From contig UBTF01000008.1 of the NCBI GenBank assembly GCA_900468285.1, positions 248,001 to 312,000 on the forward strand: a stretch of DNA of 64,000 nt, in the 5' to 3' direction. Below the pieces are notes generated by a model. The model did no database searches. It was not told the DNA's origin and saw nothing but the letters and a program-made list of their open reading frames with translations. This document shows, one piece after another, positions 9,476 to 17,227 of this stretch (position 1 is the stretch's first letter; each line of letters opens with the position of its first letter). This DNA is from Hyphomicrobiales bacterium. Its GTDB lineage: Bacteria > Pseudomonadota > Alphaproteobacteria > Rhizobiales > Rhizobiaceae. Both the position numbers and the translations under genes were made by a program.

Positions 9476-10084
9476 CTAGAGCGACTGGATGAATTTGCGC
9501 ATTTCATTTGAGCGGGTGCCCAGCATCAGGACGTTCTTGAGCGCAACTTTTGGATCGCTCGTGCGAAACAGCAGGCCGTCACGATGGATCGCCTTGTTGA
9601 TCTGCACCGTCTTGTCGCCCGCCATATCCATGGCAATTGCGAAATACATGCGTGACTGGCGCTGATCGATGTTTTCGAAGAAATTCTCGTCGCCACACAG
9701 TTCAGAGAAGAAATTGGCGAAATAGAATGAGAACAGCACCGGTGTACGGGCGTCGAAACTGGTCCGCGATGCCGTTACGTGGCAGTAACCCAGATGAGGG
9801 CTGGCTTCGATCGTGCGATGAAACACCATCTTCGGAAAGCGGATGGATTTGTGAAAGGAATCAAGCCGGGAATGGGTGATTTCCCCGGCTGCCTGCAGCT
9901 TTCGACCGGTAATGGCCGCGACTTCTTCATGGGAGAGATATCGCGGCTCCTTGGGAACCCATTTTTCTTCGTAGCGGGCAATCTTGCCGGTGCGCAGGAA
10001 GTCGGAATGGGCGGTTTTGGTGCGCGCGGGGGCAGCCTTGGCAGCTTTCGCATCAAAGTAGCGGATTTGCGTACCTTTCTCCAT
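9476..10084 (-). CDS. Uncharacterised conserved protein, about 202 residues
   Basis: I do not recognise the family with confidence. The product is basic and soluble, with no signal peptide or transmembrane helix. Its middle (residues 75-150) is rich in aromatic residues and histidine (FHRTIEASPHLGYCHVTA, FSFYFANFFSELCGDENFF), and it ends in a basic helix-like tail. The frame extends to 10111, but the ATG at 10084 has GGGAG 7 bases ahead and is preferred. It is divergent from the Rieske oxygenase gene, so the two share the regulatory interval 10085-10404. Codon use matches the neighbours. It is probably a Rhizobiales-restricted protein. Confidence 0.7.
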   Translation of the reverse strand: MEKGTQIRYFDAKAAKAAPARTKTAHSDFLRTGKIARYEEKWVPKEPRYLSHEEVAAITGRKLQAAGEITHSRLDSFHKSIRFPKMVFHRTIEASPHLGYCHVTASRTSFDARTPVLFSFYFANFFSELCGDENFFENIDQRQSRMYFAIAMDMAGDKTVQINKAIHRDGLLFRTSDPKVALKNVLMLGTRSNEMRKFIQSL

Positions 10085-10404
10085 CGGAGAACTCCCATTG
10101 GCAATCCACATATTTTTAAGGGATGGGCGTTAATTTTGTCTTTCCGGGCAAACCGGTAAGTCCCGGCTTTGCGACGTGCCAGACTGTGTCGTATTGCGAC
10201 GCATTTTAACGTGAATATCGACGCAAAACACTGTTTTCGATAGGAAATATCGTCCCAAAACAGCCTTTCGGCATGTCGCAAATTGTCGCCAATGCGGAAG
10301 CTAATGTCGCTCCATGTGGTGCTGCGAAGCGGCACGAATGATTAGATAAATCCCATGACGCGGGATATGCATGGAGGCGACCGCGATTTTTCGAGGACAT
10401 GGCC
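10085..10404. promoter_or_regulatory. Divergent regulatory interval with dyad and phased TGTCGC repeats
   Basis: This 320-base interval carries no gene. Two features stand out. First, an imperfect dyad at 10231-10263 in which CTGTTTTCGATA faces TATCG and AAAACAG with a 4-base insertion in the right arm. Second, three direct copies of TGTCGC at 10274, 10284 and 10305, offset by 10 and 21 bases and so on one face of the helix. Such phasing is common at AraC-type activator sites, and glycine betaine catabolic genes are controlled by an AraC-type regulator (GbdR) in Pseudomonas. Linking the two here is inference. Confidence 0.45.
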
Positions 10405-11649
10405 ATGGATTTGCGTGAAACCGTATTGCGCCAACTGAAAAACCGTCGTGAAGGCTTCACCCTGGAGCAGCCTTTCTACGTGGATCAGGATTACTTCCAG
10501 CTCGATATGGAGAATATCTGGTACCGCGACTGGCTTTTCGTTGCCCATGATTGCGAAGTTCCAAAGGCTGGCACCTATCTCACAGTCCAGATCGGCGATT
10601 ACGCCGTCGTCATCGTCCGCGGCAAGGATGGCGTCATTCGAGCCTTCCACAATTCCTGTCGCCACCGTGGCTCACGGGTCTGCACCACGCACAAGGGTCA
10701 ATCGGCGCGGCTGGTCTGTCCCTACCATCAATGGACCTATGATCTGGATGGCAAGCTCCTGTTTGCCCGCCATATGGGCGAGGAGTTCAACAAGGATGAT
10801 TTTGGCCTGAAGCCGATCGCCTGCGAAACGGTTGCGGGATATGTCTTCATCTGTCTGGCAGAGCAGCCTCTGGATTTCGCGCCGGTGCGCGCCGAAATCG
10901 AATCCTACATGGCGCCACACCGTGTTTGGGAAGCCAAGGTGGCGCATGAAAGCACCATCATCGAAAAAGGTAACTGGAAGCTGGTCTGGGAAAACAACCG
11001 GGAATGCTACCACTGCGCTGCCAACCATCCCGAGCTTTGCCGCACCTATCCGGAAAATCCCAGCGTGACCGGCACGGATGGCGGTGCCAGCGATCCGGAA
11101 ATCGGCGGCCATTGGGCCCGCTGCGAAGCCGCCGGTCTACCCAGCCGCTTCAAGATCGACCCCAAGGGCCAGTTCCGGGTGGCGCGTATGCCACTCATCG
11201 GGGATGCTGAAAGTTACACCATGTCGGGCAAGCGCGCCGTGCGTCGTCCGCTGTCGGATGATGTCACGATCGACCACATCGGTACGCTGCTTCTGTTCCA
11301 TTATCCCACCACCTGGAACCATTTCCTTGGCGACCACCTGATCTCTTTCCGCGTGCTGCCGCTCGGGCCGCAGGAAACGCAGGTCACGACGAAATGGCTA
11401 GTGCATAAGGACGCGGTGGAAGGTGTCGACTACGACATCGAGAACCTGACCCACGTCTGGAACGAGACCAATGATCAGGACAGGCGCATCGTGGAAGAGA
11501 ATGCATTCGGCATTCGCTCGCCTGCCTATGAGCCGGGGCCTTATTCCATGGAAGACGAAGGTGGCGTCATGCAGTTCGTGAACTGGTATTCCGATTTCAT
11601 GATAGACCGGCTGTCCGGTGATCGGCAAAAACTCTCGGCGGTCGCATGA
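10405..11649 (+). CDS. gbcA: Rieske non-heme iron oxygenase, glycine betaine monooxygenase (GbcA)-like
   Basis: This is the oxygenase component of a two-part monooxygenase; GbcA demethylates glycine betaine to dimethylglycine and formaldehyde. The protein has about 414 residues. The Rieske [2Fe-2S] ligands are in NSCRHRGSRVC (near residue 85) and LVCPYHQWTYD (near 105), and the mononuclear iron site is in WENNRECYHCAANHPELC (near 195-210). An ATG at 10399 exists, but GAGGA sits only 2 bases before it and 7 before the ATG at 10405. Its stop overlaps the start of the reductase gene by 4 bases. Related enzymes act on stachydrine or carnitine, so the substrate is probable rather than proven. Confidence 0.8.
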   Translation: MDLRETVLRQLKNRREGFTLEQPFYVDQDYFQLDMENIWYRDWLFVAHDCEVPKAGTYLTVQIGDYAVVIVRGKDGVIRAFHNSCRHRGSRVCTTHKGQSARLVCPYHQWTYDLDGKLLFARHMGEEFNKDDFGLKPIACETVAGYVFICLAEQPLDFAPVRAEIESYMAPHRVWEAKVAHESTIIEKGNWKLVWENNRECYHCAANHPELCRTYPENPSVTGTDGGASDPEIGGHWARCEAAGLPSRFKIDPKGQFRVARMPLIGDAESYTMSGKRAVRRPLSDDVTIDHIGTLLLFHYPTTWNHFLGDHLISFRVLPLGPQETQVTTKWLVHKDAVEGVDYDIENLTHVWNETNDQDRRIVEENAFGIRSPAYEPGPYSMEDEGGVMQFVNWYSDFMIDRLSGDRQKLSAVA

Positions 11650-12734
11650 CCGCGACGAACATGGTGACGACATACAAGCATATCGATGAGATGAAGCCGT
11701 GGAGCGACAAGCTTCACCTGCTGGAATGTATCTCGGTAACGCCCGAAACACCTGACGTCATGACCTTCCTTTTTCGTTCGGAAGGTCCCAACTGGTTTCG
11801 ATATCTCCCCGGGCAGTTCGTCACGCTTGAGCTGCCGGTAGGGCCGGAGCCGCTGTTTCGCACCTACACGCTTTCGTCCAGCCCCTCGCGGCCCTATGCG
11901 CTTGCCGTTACCGTCAAGGCGCAGGCCAACAGCATCGGCACCCGCTGGATGTTCGACAATCTCAAACCCGGAACCAGAATACGGGCGCTGGGGCCACTTG
12001 GCGATTTTTCCTATGTTCGCCACCCCGGCGACAAGTATCTGTTCATTTCGGCAGGCTCCGGCGTCACGCCCATGATGTCAATGGTGCGCGACATGAGCGA
12101 CCGCGCGCCGCAGAGCGATATTTCCTTCATCAACTGCTCGCGCTCACCGTCCGACATCGTGTTCCGCCATGAGCTTGAATATCTCGCCCGCTTCATGCCC
12201 AACCTGTCGCTCGGTTTCATCGTTGAAAATTGCGGCCGCACCGACCTCTGGTCAGGTCTGAAAGGCATGGTCGACAAGGCGAAGATCGCGCTCCTCTCCC
12301 ATGATTTCATGGATCGCACCGTATTCTGCTGCGGGCCTGAACCCTTCATGGCGGCCGTTCGCTCGATGCTGGAAGCCTCCGGCTTCGACATGGCGCGTTA
12401 CCATCAGGAAAGCTTTGCTCCATCCGCGCCCGTTGTTGTCGGCCCCAGCGACGTCCCTGACGATGGGGAAGTGCTGGCCAGGATAGGCTTCACCTTGTCC
12501 GGCAAGGAGGTGCCATGCCAGTCCGGCCAGACAATCCTGATGACGGCGCGTGCAGCGGGCGTTCGGATCGGTGCGGCCTGTGAGTCCGGCATATGCGGCA
12601 CCTGCCGCGTGCTCAAGCTGTCCGGCGAAGTAGAAATGAACCACAATGGCGGCATTCTCGATGAGGATATTGAAGAGGGATACATCCTCGCCTGTTGTTC
12701 AAGACCGCTGACGGACGTCCAGGTCGAGGCCTGA
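11646..12734 (+). CDS. gbcB: Ferredoxin reductase component of the Rieske oxygenase (GbcB-like)
   Basis: This protein passes electrons from NAD(P)H to the oxygenase encoded just upstream. The 362 residues form three parts: an FAD-binding domain ([19 protein letters not shown]), an NAD-binding domain ([29 protein letters not shown]), and a C-terminal plant-type [2Fe-2S] ferredoxin with ligands in [14 protein letters not shown] and LACCSRP. This reductase-ferredoxin fusion is typical of GbcB and related hybrid oxidoreductases. The ATGA overlap with gbcA shows translational coupling. No clear terminator follows. Confidence 0.85.
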   Translation: MTATNMVTTYKHIDEMKPWSDKLHLLECISVTPETPDVMTFLFRSEGPNWFRYLPGQFVTLELPVGPEPLFRTYTLSSSPSRPYALAVTVKAQANSIGTRWMFDNLKPGTRIRALGPLGDFSYVRHPGDKYLFISAGSGVTPMMSMVRDMSDRAPQSDISFINCSRSPSDIVFRHELEYLARFMPNLSLGFIVENCGRTDLWSGLKGMVDKAKIALLSHDFMDRTVFCCGPEPFMAAVRSMLEASGFDMARYHQESFAPSAPVVVGPSDVPDDGEVLARIGFTLSGKEVPCQSGQTILMTARAAGVRIGAACESGICGTCRVLKLSGEVEMNHNGGILDEDIEEGYILACCSRPLTDVQVEA

Positions 12735-12758
12735 ATATAGTCAGCCAATCTCGCCAAT

Positions 12759-12783
12759 GGAACCAATATGGAGTTTTCCCGTT
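12759..12783 (+). promoter_or_regulatory. EcfG (general stress response) type promoter
   Basis: GGAAC (12759-12763), a 16-base spacer and CGTT (12780-12783) match the alphaproteobacterial EcfG/RpoE2 consensus exactly. It lies 55 bases before the start of the BA14K-like gene at 12839, a normal promoter distance. No regulator binding has been shown; this is a consensus match. Confidence 0.7.
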
Positions 12784-12838
12784 ATTTGACCATCGAAGCG
12801 CGGTCTTAACGCGTAGTGTCATAACACGGAGAATATTC

Positions 12839-13306
12839 ATGCTGAATTTGCGAAAGACGAGCGTTGCGACAGCTCTGATCATGGTGTTGACGAGCTTTAC
12901 GCCGTCTCAGGCATTTCAGGTTCCTGTCCCGATGCAGAAGCCTGCACAGGCTTCGACCCAGGATGTCGTCCAGGTACAGTACCGCGATGGCACGCGTCGC
13001 ATCTACCGCGACCGCCATCACCGTTTTGACCGCCGCGACTATCGTCGTTCGGACCGTCAGGGCTACTACAATGGCCATCGTGGCTACCGCGAATACCGTC
13101 GCGGCTACCGCCAGCACAATGGTTTCTGGTTCCCGCTTGCAGCCTTCGCGACAGGTGCAATCATCGGCGGTGCAGCCTCTCAGGCTCGTCCTTCCTATGG
13201 CAGCAATCACCAGCAGTGGTGTGCGAGCCGTTACCGGTCTTACCGCGCCTCTGACAACACATTCCAGCCTAACAATGGCCCGCGCAGACAGTGCGTTTCC
13301 CCATAA
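12839..13306 (+). CDS. BA14K-like exported protein (paralogue 1)
   Basis: A 155-residue exported protein similar to the Brucella 14-kDa BA14K family, whose founding member is immunogenic and lectin-like. Residues 1-25 form a signal peptide (cleavage near SQA). A low-complexity Arg/Tyr/Asp/His stretch (about 45-95, with [18 protein letters not shown]) is followed by a short hydrophobic glycine segment ([13 protein letters not shown]) and the conserved C-terminal BA14K signature [17 protein letters not shown]. The ATG at 12839 has GGAGA 6 bases upstream, although the frame is open back to 12695. An EcfG-type promoter lies just before it and an intrinsic terminator follows. It is one of two adjacent paralogues. 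Confidence 0.85.
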   Translation: MLNLRKTSVATALIMVLTSFTPSQAFQVPVPMQKPAQASTQDVVQVQYRDGTRRIYRDRHHRFDRRDYRRSDRQGYYNGHRGYREYRRGYRQHNGFWFPLAAFATGAIIGGAASQARPSYGSNHQQWCASRYRSYRASDNTFQPNNGPRRQCVSP

Positions 13307-13322
13307 CATATAGGCCCAACAT

Positions 13323-13352
13323 AAAAGCCCGGCGGATGTCGGGCTTTTACTG
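13323..13352 (+). terminator. Intrinsic terminator after BA14K-like gene 1
   Basis: AAAAGCCCG (13323-13331) pairs with CGGGCTTTT (13340-13348) across an 8-base loop and is followed by a T-rich stretch. It separates the two BA14K-like genes into different transcripts. Confidence 0.85.
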
Positions 13353-13532
13353 TTTTATTTATCGTGAAGCCATCAAGTGACTGTGAACACATTGTTAATG
13401 CTGGGTTCAGCTACCGGTCAATAAGCTGAATAACATATAAATACTCCTGCGTGAGCGGGTAAGAATACCAAGAAGAACGTCGTTATTCACAATGAGCCGG
13501 AAACATGTCCGGCCGTGGATGGAGGAAATGAG

Positions 13533-14027
13533 ATGCAGAATTCGATGAAAATCCTTTGGGCCGCCGGCTTTTCGCTTTTAGCGGCGGTTGGCTCGGTAGT
13601 GCCTGCGCAGGCAATGCCCGTTATTGCTGCTCCAGCCGCAGCCGCAAACGCCGAAAACGGTGTCGTCAACGTTCAGTACTGGCGCGACCGCGGATACTAT
13701 CGTGACCACCGCCCCGGCTACTATCGTGGCCACCGTGGTTACCGCGACTATCGTCCCGGTTATCGCAACCATAATGGCTACTGGTTCCCGCTGGCAGCAT
13801 TCGGTGCGGGCGCGATCATTGGTGGTGCCTTGGCCCAGCCGCGCGAAGTGTATCGTCCGGTACCTGAATATCGCCCACGCCCGGTCTACCGCGCAGCGCC
13901 CCGCGCTGGCATGAGCCAGGCTCACACGAACTGGTGCTTTGGTCGCTATCGTTCTTACGATGCCTATAGCAACACGTTCCAGCCCTATAACGGCCCACGT
14001 CAGACGTGCTATTCGCCTTACGGCTGA
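13533..14027 (+). CDS. BA14K-like exported protein (paralogue 2)
   Basis: A 164-residue exported protein, clearly paralogous to its left neighbour. It has a signal peptide of about 27 residues (cleavage near AQA), an Arg/Tyr/Gly repeat region with the recurring unit GYRDYRPGYR, the segment NGYWFPLAAFGAGAIIGGAL shared almost unchanged with paralogue 1, a Pro/Tyr/Arg linker, and the C-terminal BA14K signature WCFGRYRSYDAYSNTFQ. GGAGG lies 7 bases before the ATG at 13533; an in-frame GTG at 13515 is less likely. It has its own 184-base upstream region with a TATAAA near 13436 but no EcfG consensus, and its own terminator. Confidence 0.85.
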   Translation: MQNSMKILWAAGFSLLAAVGSVVPAQAMPVIAAPAAAANAENGVVNVQYWRDRGYYRDHRPGYYRGHRGYRDYRPGYRNHNGYWFPLAAFGAGAIIGGALAQPREVYRPVPEYRPRPVYRAAPRAGMSQAHTNWCFGRYRSYDAYSNTFQPYNGPRQTCYSPYG

Positions 14028-14052
14028 TGCCTTGAAGCTCAGAAGTATAAAT

Positions 14053-14080
14053 GCCGCCCGGCTCCATCCGGGCGGCGTTT
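14053..14080 (+). terminator. Intrinsic terminator after BA14K-like gene 2
   Basis: GCCGCCCGG (14053-14061) pairs with CCGGGCGGC (14068-14076) across a 6-base loop and is followed by GTTTT. Confidence 0.85.
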
Positions 14081-14085
14081 TGCTG

Positions 14086-14193
14086 TCTAGAGCGTTCCCG
14101 TGAAGACGGGTTCGCCTTCAACACTCTATCTGTTTGTTTTTACGCAACTCCTGGCGCAAAACCGGTTCCCACTTTTGCTGGAATGGCTCTAGA
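14086..14193. repeat. RIME-like intergenic palindromic repeat
   Basis: About 108 bases bounded by near-perfect terminal inverted repeats: TCTAGAGCGTTCC at the left and GGAATGGCTCTAGA at the right. It contains an internal dyad (TTCCCGTGAAGACGGGTT) and the block CGCAAAACCGGTTCCCAC, which I recognise from dispersed intergenic repeats of Rhizobiales (RIME class). Its right end supplies the TAG stop codon of the CorA/ZntB-like gene. Only this copy is in the window. Confidence 0.65.
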
Positions 14194-15184
14194 GGATGCC
14201 GACGCGCCGCAGGATGACCCAGGCAAACAGGATGGATGCGACGATGAAGCTGGCCGCATAGATCGTCCCGCTGGAACCTTCGGTAAAGGGCAGGGCGGCT
14301 GTATTCATGCCGAAAAAACCTGTCACCAGCGTTGGCGGCAGCAGGAAGGCCGTCATCAACGACAGGATATAGAGGTGGCGGTTGGTTTCCGAAGACAGTT
14401 TGGAGTCCACTTCTTCATGCAGAAGGCGGGCTCTTTCCTGAAGCGCGTAGACATCGTGATCGATGGCTTCAAGACGGCCTGTCAGACGAGCCGCGATTTC
14501 TTCGAATCCGAACGGCATCTCCTCTTCATCTGCGGCAGATGCGCGGCGCATCAGCGTCAAGACAGTGCGCAGGTGACGATGCAGCCTCACAACGGTGCGG
14601 CGCACTGGCGCGAGCCGCCGTCGTTCGTCGCGGGGAGCAGCGTCGTAGACGAAGTCCTCGATTGCATTCAACTCTTCCGTCGTTTCCATGACGAGCGCAA
14701 TCAGGCTGCGTTGAAACTCTGCAACCAGCCCTTCGAACACGTGAGACGGCGTAGAATATCGCTTCGGGTTCTTGTCTATGGCAGCGCGCAACCGGTCTAC
14801 AGATCGCAGCGGCTGAAGCCGCGTGGTAATGATGTAGCGCTCCCCCAGCGCAAAATGCAGCCAGCCGATATCGCGGGTCTCCTGGTCGAACTCCCGCTGG
14901 AAATCGACGAGCGTGCCGTAAAGAGCGCCATCGTCCACTACGATCGAGGGGTGGGTCTCATGCGTGGTCAGATTGCCTTTGATACCGTCATCCAGCCCCG
15001 GCATGTTTTCAAGGAAACTGGCGACGCGGCTGTCGGCCAGATTGAGATGCAGCCAGAAGAACCCGTCATCGAGATGCAGGTCCGCAAGCTTCAGATCGGC
15101 AGGCAACCGCCTGCAGGGCTCAATGCCAGGGCGGAAGTGGTAGGCCCAGACAAGGCCGGGGATGGCGGGGTGGGGAATATCCAT
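14189..15184 (-). CDS. CorA / ZntB-family divalent cation transporter
   Basis: The product, about 331 residues, is a CorA-superfamily inner-membrane transporter for divalent metals. A long cytoplasmic N-domain is followed by two C-terminal helices with the signature GMN between them (LMTAFLLPPTLVTGFFGMNTAALPF, with FIVASILFAWVILRRVGIL as the last helix). The lineage resembles ZntB, a zinc transporter, as much as the Mg2+ channel CorA, so the ion is undecided. The frame opens at 15250; I chose the ATG at 15184 (MDIPHPAIPGLVWAYHF) because homologues begin there. The stop codon lies inside the adjoining RIME-like repeat. Confidence 0.85.
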   Translation of the reverse strand: MDIPHPAIPGLVWAYHFRPGIEPCRRLPADLKLADLHLDDGFFWLHLNLADSRVASFLENMPGLDDGIKGNLTTHETHPSIVVDDGALYGTLVDFQREFDQETRDIGWLHFALGERYIITTRLQPLRSVDRLRAAIDKNPKRYSTPSHVFEGLVAEFQRSLIALVMETTEELNAIEDFVYDAAPRDERRRLAPVRRTVVRLHRHLRTVLTLMRRASAADEEEMPFGFEEIAARLTGRLEAIDHDVYALQERARLLHEEVDSKLSSETNRHLYILSLMTAFLLPPTLVTGFFGMNTAALPFTEGSSGTIYAASFIVASILFAWVILRRVGIL

Positions 15185-15360
15185 GGGCACTGATCCTGAA
15201 AAGGCGATCGTGGCAGTCCGTAAGCAAGCCTGACTGTCGCGACCAGACATGCAGAACAGAGTTTTGTGACAGTTTGATTACAGACGGGCGAATGGCGCAT
15301 TGCGCCAGCGCAAAGACAGTCTATCCGCCAGCGAGACGGCGTGCGAGACAATTTTTCAAA

Positions 15361-15376
15361 TTGACGTTTACGTAAA
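15361..15376 (+). promoter_or_regulatory. LiuR-like operator upstream of the acyl-CoA dehydrogenase operon
   Basis: TTGACGTTTACGTAAA is an imperfect 16-bp palindrome with half-sites TTGACGT and ACGTAAA separated by TT. It resembles the operator described for MerR-family regulators of branched-chain amino acid and fatty acid catabolism (LiuR type). It lies 58 bases before the downstream start codon. Its left half could also act as a -35 element. Confidence 0.55.
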
Positions 15377-15433
15377 AATCATTTAGCCCCGAAGTTCATC
15401 GCAATGCAGGCAGACGCTTCGGGAGGAGGCAGG

Positions 15434-17218
15434 ATGTATACCGCACCGGTCGACGATATCGCTTTTACGCTGAAACATGTGGCAGGTCTCAAGGATGCGT
15501 TGGACAAAGGTGCATTCGGGGATTTGAGCGAAGACATTGTGGATGCGATCCTTCACGAAGCCGGTCGTTTCGCCAGTGATGAAGTCGCCCCTCTGGCCGA
15601 AATCGGGGACAAGCAGGGTTCCACCATCGTGGACGGCGCGGTGCGCACGCCCGATGGCTGGGCAGATCTTTACCGTCGCTGGGCCGAAGGCGGCTGGAAC
15701 GGGCTGACGGCGCCGGAGGAGTTTGGCGGGCAGGCTCTGCCACATCTCCTCAACGTGGCTGCGCTGGAAATGTGGAATTCCGGCTCCATGGCCTTTGCGC
15801 TTTGCCCCACCTTGACCATGGGGGCCGTCGAAGCCGTGGCAAAGCATGGCAGCGACGAACTCAAATCCATTTATCTTGAGAAACTCGTCTCCGGCACATG
15901 GACCGGCACGATGAACCTGACCGAGCCGCAGGCCGGTTCTGATCTGGCCGCCTTGAAGGCCCGTGCGGAACGTGCCGCAGATGGCAGCTACAGAATCTTT
16001 GGCCAGAAAATCTACATCACCTGGGGCGAGCATGATGCGGCAGAAAACATCATCCACCTGGTGCTCGCGCGCCTGCCGGATGCGCCTGCAGGCACACGCG
16101 GCATATCTCTCTTTCTGGTGCCGAAGTTCATTCCGGACGAGGCAGGCAAACCGGGCGAGCGCAATGACCTATTCTGCCACTCGCTCGAACATAAGCTCGG
16201 CATTCACGGTTCTCCCACCTGCACCATGATCTTCGGCGATGGCCGTCACGGTCGCGAAAAGGGTGCGATAGGTTGGCTCGTCGGCGAGGAAAACAAGGGC
16301 CTGGCCTGCATGTTCACGATGATGAACAACGCCCGCCTGGCCGTCGGAATGCAGGGTGTCGCCATCTGCGAAGCCGCAACGCAAAAGGCAGTTGCCTATG
16401 CCAAAGAGCGTACGCAGGGCAAGGCGCCCGGTAGCGCAGCCACGGGCATGAGCCCGATCATCGAGCATCCCGATATTGCCAGAACGCTGCTGACCATGAA
16501 GGCGCTCACTCAAGGGTCGCGCGCGATTGCCTTTTCCTGCGCCCACGCCATCGACATGAGCCATGCCGCAACAGAGGTTTCGGACAGGAAGTTCTGGCAG
16601 GAGCGGGCAGCCCTTCTCACGCCAGTTGCCAAATCCTTCGCCACAGATGCGGGGGTGGATGTGGCCTCTCTTGGCATTCAGGTGCATGGCGGCATGGGTT
16701 TCATCGAGGAGACCGGTGCAGCACGCTATCTGCGTGATGCCCGCATCGCGCCCATTTATGAAGGCACCAACGGCATTCAGGCCATCGACCTCGTCACCCG
16801 CAAACTGCCATTGTCTGATGGTGCGCAGGTGCGCGGGCTGATCGGTGAACTGAAGGCGCTCGCGCAGGCGGTACACGCTTCCAACACTCCGGAACTGGGA
16901 GAGACAGGACGCTATCTGGACCGCAGCCTTGCTGATCTGGAAGAGACAACGGAATGGCTGCTGGCCGCGCTCGCAAAAGGTGAAACAGCCGCAGCCCTGG
17001 CCGGGGCAACGCCCTATCAGCGACTGTTCGGGCTGGCGCTCACTGGTGCCTATCTGGCCAAGGGCGCGCTTGCGTCGGTCGATGACGGGCAGGGGCCGAG
17101 CCGCACGGCGCTTTGCCGCTTCGCCGCCGAAAATCTTCTGGCAGAGACGACCGCGCTCAAGGATCGTGTCATGTCAGGTGCTGCGAGCCTTGAAGCGGCC
17201 CGCATCCTGTTGGGTTGA
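15434..17218 (+). CDS. Acyl-CoA dehydrogenase, long form with C-terminal extension
   Basis: A flavoprotein that introduces a 2,3-double bond into an acyl-CoA. The 594 residues place it in the long branch that includes DmdC-like and related dehydrogenases with an extra C-terminal domain. Motifs visible are MNLTEPQAGSDLAALKARAE (FAD contact), SVKW-type region KLGIHGSPTC, LGIQVHGGMGFIEETGAARY and YEGTNGIQAIDL, which carries the catalytic glutamate region. The ATG at 15434 has a strong GGAGGAGG just upstream, so it is preferred over 15404. It forms an operon with the enoyl-CoA hydratase gene 9 bases downstream. The chain length or branched substrate is unknown. Confidence 0.9.
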   Translation: MYTAPVDDIAFTLKHVAGLKDALDKGAFGDLSEDIVDAILHEAGRFASDEVAPLAEIGDKQGSTIVDGAVRTPDGWADLYRRWAEGGWNGLTAPEEFGGQALPHLLNVAALEMWNSGSMAFALCPTLTMGAVEAVAKHGSDELKSIYLEKLVSGTWTGTMNLTEPQAGSDLAALKARAERAADGSYRIFGQKIYITWGEHDAAENIIHLVLARLPDAPAGTRGISLFLVPKFIPDEAGKPGERNDLFCHSLEHKLGIHGSPTCTMIFGDGRHGREKGAIGWLVGEENKGLACMFTMMNNARLAVGMQGVAICEAATQKAVAYAKERTQGKAPGSAATGMSPIIEHPDIARTLLTMKALTQGSRAIAFSCAHAIDMSHAATEVSDRKFWQERAALLTPVAKSFATDAGVDVASLGIQVHGGMGFIEETGAARYLRDARIAPIYEGTNGIQAIDLVTRKLPLSDGAQVRGLIGELKALAQAVHASNTPELGETGRYLDRSLADLEETTEWLLAALAKGETAAALAGATPYQRLFGLALTGAYLAKGALASVDDGQGPSRTALCRFAAENLLAETTALKDRVMSGAASLEAARILLG

Positions 17219-17227
17219 GGAGTTTCC

